Shown here: in pieces, positions 46,437 to 48,733 of the stretch | Layout: every line of letters starts with the position of its first letter | Position numbering within the stretch: the stretch's first letter is position 1 | DNA from: Glutinoglossum americanum | Taxonomy: Eukaryota > Ascomycota > Geoglossomycetes > Geoglossales > Geoglossaceae | Length of the DNA: 48,733 nt | Direction of reading: 5' to 3' | NCBI GenBank assembly: GCA_020080175.1 | Contig: JAGHQL010000190.1 | Coordinates: 1-48,733 of the forward strand | Translations under genes and position numbers: made by a program | Notes under the pieces: model-generated | What the model was told of the DNA's origin: nothing | The model's input: the letters and a program-made list of their open reading frames with translations, nothing else | The model's database searches: none

Positions 46437-46954
46437 GTTTGACCAGTATCTATAAATTAGGCAGATGATCGACTAAATCGCTGGAATTAAGGAAAACTGG
46501 CAGTTGGATTCGGTCTGGAGCCTATTGCAGAATTGGTCGTACCTCCCCTTTTGCCGAGGGGAGAGTGCCTTTGTATCAGTGCAATTCTCTCTTCCCTCGT
46601 TGTGTTTATCTTTCGGCGTGATGGCATAGCTTTTTTCTACCGGCTCTCTGGTCAGCCCTCTGCAACTACGGACAAACTAAATAATATGCCAGCATTGGCG
46701 GAGTGTAAATCATAATCCAATGGTATGTAAGTACATACATACAAGTCTCATACAAGGATAGGGGCATCAACTAGCGACAAATATATTCGGGGGCCAATAG
46801 CTGAGGCCTCACCGAGTTCTGTCTCCGCCGAAGATGTGACCCTAAGCGAAGCTTCTCTAACTTGCCGGCATCTAACCGCACCCATGAGACCATTTTTTCA
46901 TGCCAATCTCTTCCTTGAGCTCCTGGAGACCCGAGTTAAGATAATCTATACAAT
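46437..46954. other. Intergenic region between YPT7 and the transporter gene
   Basis: About 520 bases carrying the YPT7 3' UTR and the transporter promoter. A 60-codon frame at 46533-46715 shows no family resemblance. Nothing else was recognised. Confidence 0.5.
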
Positions 46955-48568
46955 ATGATCAGCTGTGAGCTCGGGGGCCCTACGATCCCAGGTGAGGAAG
47001 ACTCGAGAACCCCCGAGGCAAGTCCCAACGGGTCTCCGCGAAACTGTCATCCCCCGAATATGAAGCTAGGGTACGCTGGTTTAGCCCGACGGACTCTCGG
47101 AATATTCCTACTGCTCGTCACAGTCTTTCTCTGGACTGCATCTAATTTCCTCGCCAGTGTAAGTTCCCACGACCGGGTTTCGCAGATGATACACTGTTGA
47201 CTTGGAGTAGTTCATCTTCGCCAACAACACTTACTCTAAGCCCTATTTTGTTACATATGTAAACACGGCATTCTTCGCTGTAGCTTTGATACCGATTGCT
47301 ATTAAGCGGGTGTACAAAAGCGGCTTCAGTGTACCGGTCTGGGCTGCAGCATTCTGGTGGAAGTCAGCATCAGAGTATTCGCAGGTCCCTGCAGAGGAGA
47401 ATTGTCAGTACCCAAAACCAGACGCCGAAGAAGACACACCTGAGACAGGCGGCTCCCCTGCAAATCATTTGCCATGTGAAGACGAAATAAGCAGATCGAA
47501 GAACTACTCCCGGCACTCGGAAATGCCGAATGAGGATGCCCTGACCACTCGGGAAATAGTCAAGCTGAGCTTGGAGTTCTGCATTCTCTGGGTTGGTGAT
47601 GATGTTGATTTGCATTGGCTCTAAGCTAACACGCGTTACAGTTTGTGGTACGTGTGAACCACTTCCGAAAGTCAGATATCTAGTCTATCGGAAACTAATG
47701 CATCTAAGGCGAACTACTTCACCGCAGCCTGTCTCAAATATACCACCGTCGCCAGTGCGACTGTCTTGAGCTCGACGAGCAGTAAGTGAGATCACAACCA
47801 ATAGCTTGTTTGTCGACTTAATTTAGCTAGGTATGTGGACTCTTCTGCTTGGAGCGCTGGTAAAGGTCGAAAGGTTCAGCGTGAAGAAACTACTAGGTGT
47901 TTTGGCATCCCTTGTCGGCATTGTCCTTATCTCGACTTTTGACATCAATGGTAACAATGATGATAATAGGGGGTCATTTCCGCATAAATCGCACAGGCAA
48001 CTTGCGATAGGCGACGCAATGGCTTTTTTCAGCGCTATCATGTATGGCATTTATACTCTATTGATGAAGAAGAGGATTGAAAACGAAGCTAGAGTTAACA
48101 TGCCCTTTTTTTTCGGCCTCGTCGGCCTCTTTAATGTTCTTTTTCTATGGCCCGGATTTTTCATATTACATTACACGGGGGAGGAAACATTCCAACTACC
48201 ACCAACTAGTCAGGTTTGGATAATTGTTCTCGTAAGTCTTCCAGCCCGCTAGCAGATGCATTTCCCGGTAACTGATTTCCCCAAAGCTCAATTCCACAAC
48301 ATCCCTCGTCTCAGATTTTTGCTGGGCTTATGCAATGCTCCTCACATCGCCTTTGGTCGTCACCGTCGGCATTAGTCTCACGATCCCACTTTCTTTGATT
48401 GGTCAGATGGTCCTGAACAGGCAGTTCTCAGGTGGCGCTTACTGGGTTGGTGCGGGCATTGTATTTCTTTCCTTCATTTTCATCAATCACGAGAGCAAAG
48501 ATGATAATGCAACTACGCGCAAATCCGATATCAATGCATTTGAAAATGCAGAGGGAATGGCAGAATGA
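46955..48568 (+). CDS. SLC35F5/YML018C-like membrane transporter of the DMT superfamily
   Basis: Predicted vacuolar or endomembrane transporter; the substrate is unknown (yeast relatives YML018C and Thi74). Exons: 46955-47158, 47211-47591, 47642-47647, 47709-47781, 47831-48231, 48287-48568; 448 residues, about ten transmembrane helices. TM1 is ARRTLGIFLLLVTVFLWTAS; IFANNTYSKPYFVTYVNTAF leads into TM2. A polar loop of about 100 residues follows, then FVANYFTAACLKYTTVASAT, SSTSSMWTLLLGALVKVERF, FSVKKLLGVLASLVGIVLIS, LAIGDAMAFFSAIMYGIYTL and the last pair LVVTVGISLTIPLSLIGQMV and YWVGAGIVFLSFIFINHES. The third exon is only TTTGTG (6 bases). It supplies the FV of the conserved W-F-x-A-N-Y-F-T motif and both flanking introns (50 and 61 bases) have proper ends. 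The start at 46955 is the first ATG of the frame. Confidence 0.9.
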
Positions 48569-48733
48569 TTGGGGGTTACCGCCACACTAACAGTTATGGG
48601 GTGGTGTCTGGCGTTCACAAGAGGAATGATGTCACAGAGTAACACAAGAATCACGTTTTCTCACAAGTTCAGTTAAAACATGTTAGACCTTAGCGTAGGT
48701 CTGATGGGTTGCAGTGGCAGTGTGCCAGCGTCT

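Overview
This window is nuclear DNA of a filamentous ascomycete (Pezizomycotina). The genes are dense, carry many introns of about 50-90 bases with GT/AG ends and CTAAC/CTGAC-like branch sites, and encode a standard fungal set (MDM10, TOM22, ATG16, SPB1, EBP2, DOT1, YPT7). A Pezizales-like genome (truffles, morels and relatives) fits the intron-rich TPI gene, the style of MDM10 and the chromovirus-laden repeat island, but that placement is inference. I rebuilt exon structures by hand. In every gene listed as spliced the exon lengths add up to one open frame.

Left gene block (1-23.5 kb), in order: triosephosphate isomerase (+), mitochondrial ribosomal protein mL43 (-), U1-70K/SNP1 (+), MRT4 (-), MDM10 (+), a large HAM1-like BPI-type lipid-binding protein (-), a DUF4211 nuclear protein (+), TOM22 (-), a KDEL-bearing protein disulfide isomerase (+), a very small HSBP1 homologue (-), EBP2 (+), an RFTS-domain plus C2H2-finger protein (-), and PUS4 (+). 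Themes are ribosome biogenesis (MRT4, EBP2), mitochondrial biogenesis (mL43, MDM10, TOM22), RNA processing (SNP1, PUS4) and chromatin (DUF4211, RFTS). Most neighbours are convergent or divergent, with 200-900 base spacers.

Repeat island (about 23.9-35.7 kb): AT-rich and heavily decayed. It holds a minus-strand fossil gypsy element, four solo-LTR-like copies of a second family (one with a perfect 5-bp target duplication), and a plus-strand chromovirus fossil with 268-bp LTRs. A 716-bp solo LTR with its own target duplication sits inside that chromovirus, and an inverted partial copy of it lies beside the chromovirus's 5' LTR. Two nested TA-flanked inverted-repeat elements lie near the right edge. 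Decay is dominated by C/T and G/A transitions, many at CpG. Inside the AT-rich part, on the minus strand at about 24.73-25.08 kb, there is a decayed histone H3-like fold, which I consider the most unusual signal in the window.

Right gene block (36.2-48.7 kb): a YML020W-like alpha/beta-hydrolase protein (-), SPB1 (+), the histone methyltransferase DOT1 (+), ATG16 (-), the vacuolar Rab YPT7 (+) and an SLC35F5/YML018C-like transporter with a 6-base microexon (+). ATG16 and YPT7 share a divergent promoter region, which places two autophagy/vacuole-fusion genes side by side.
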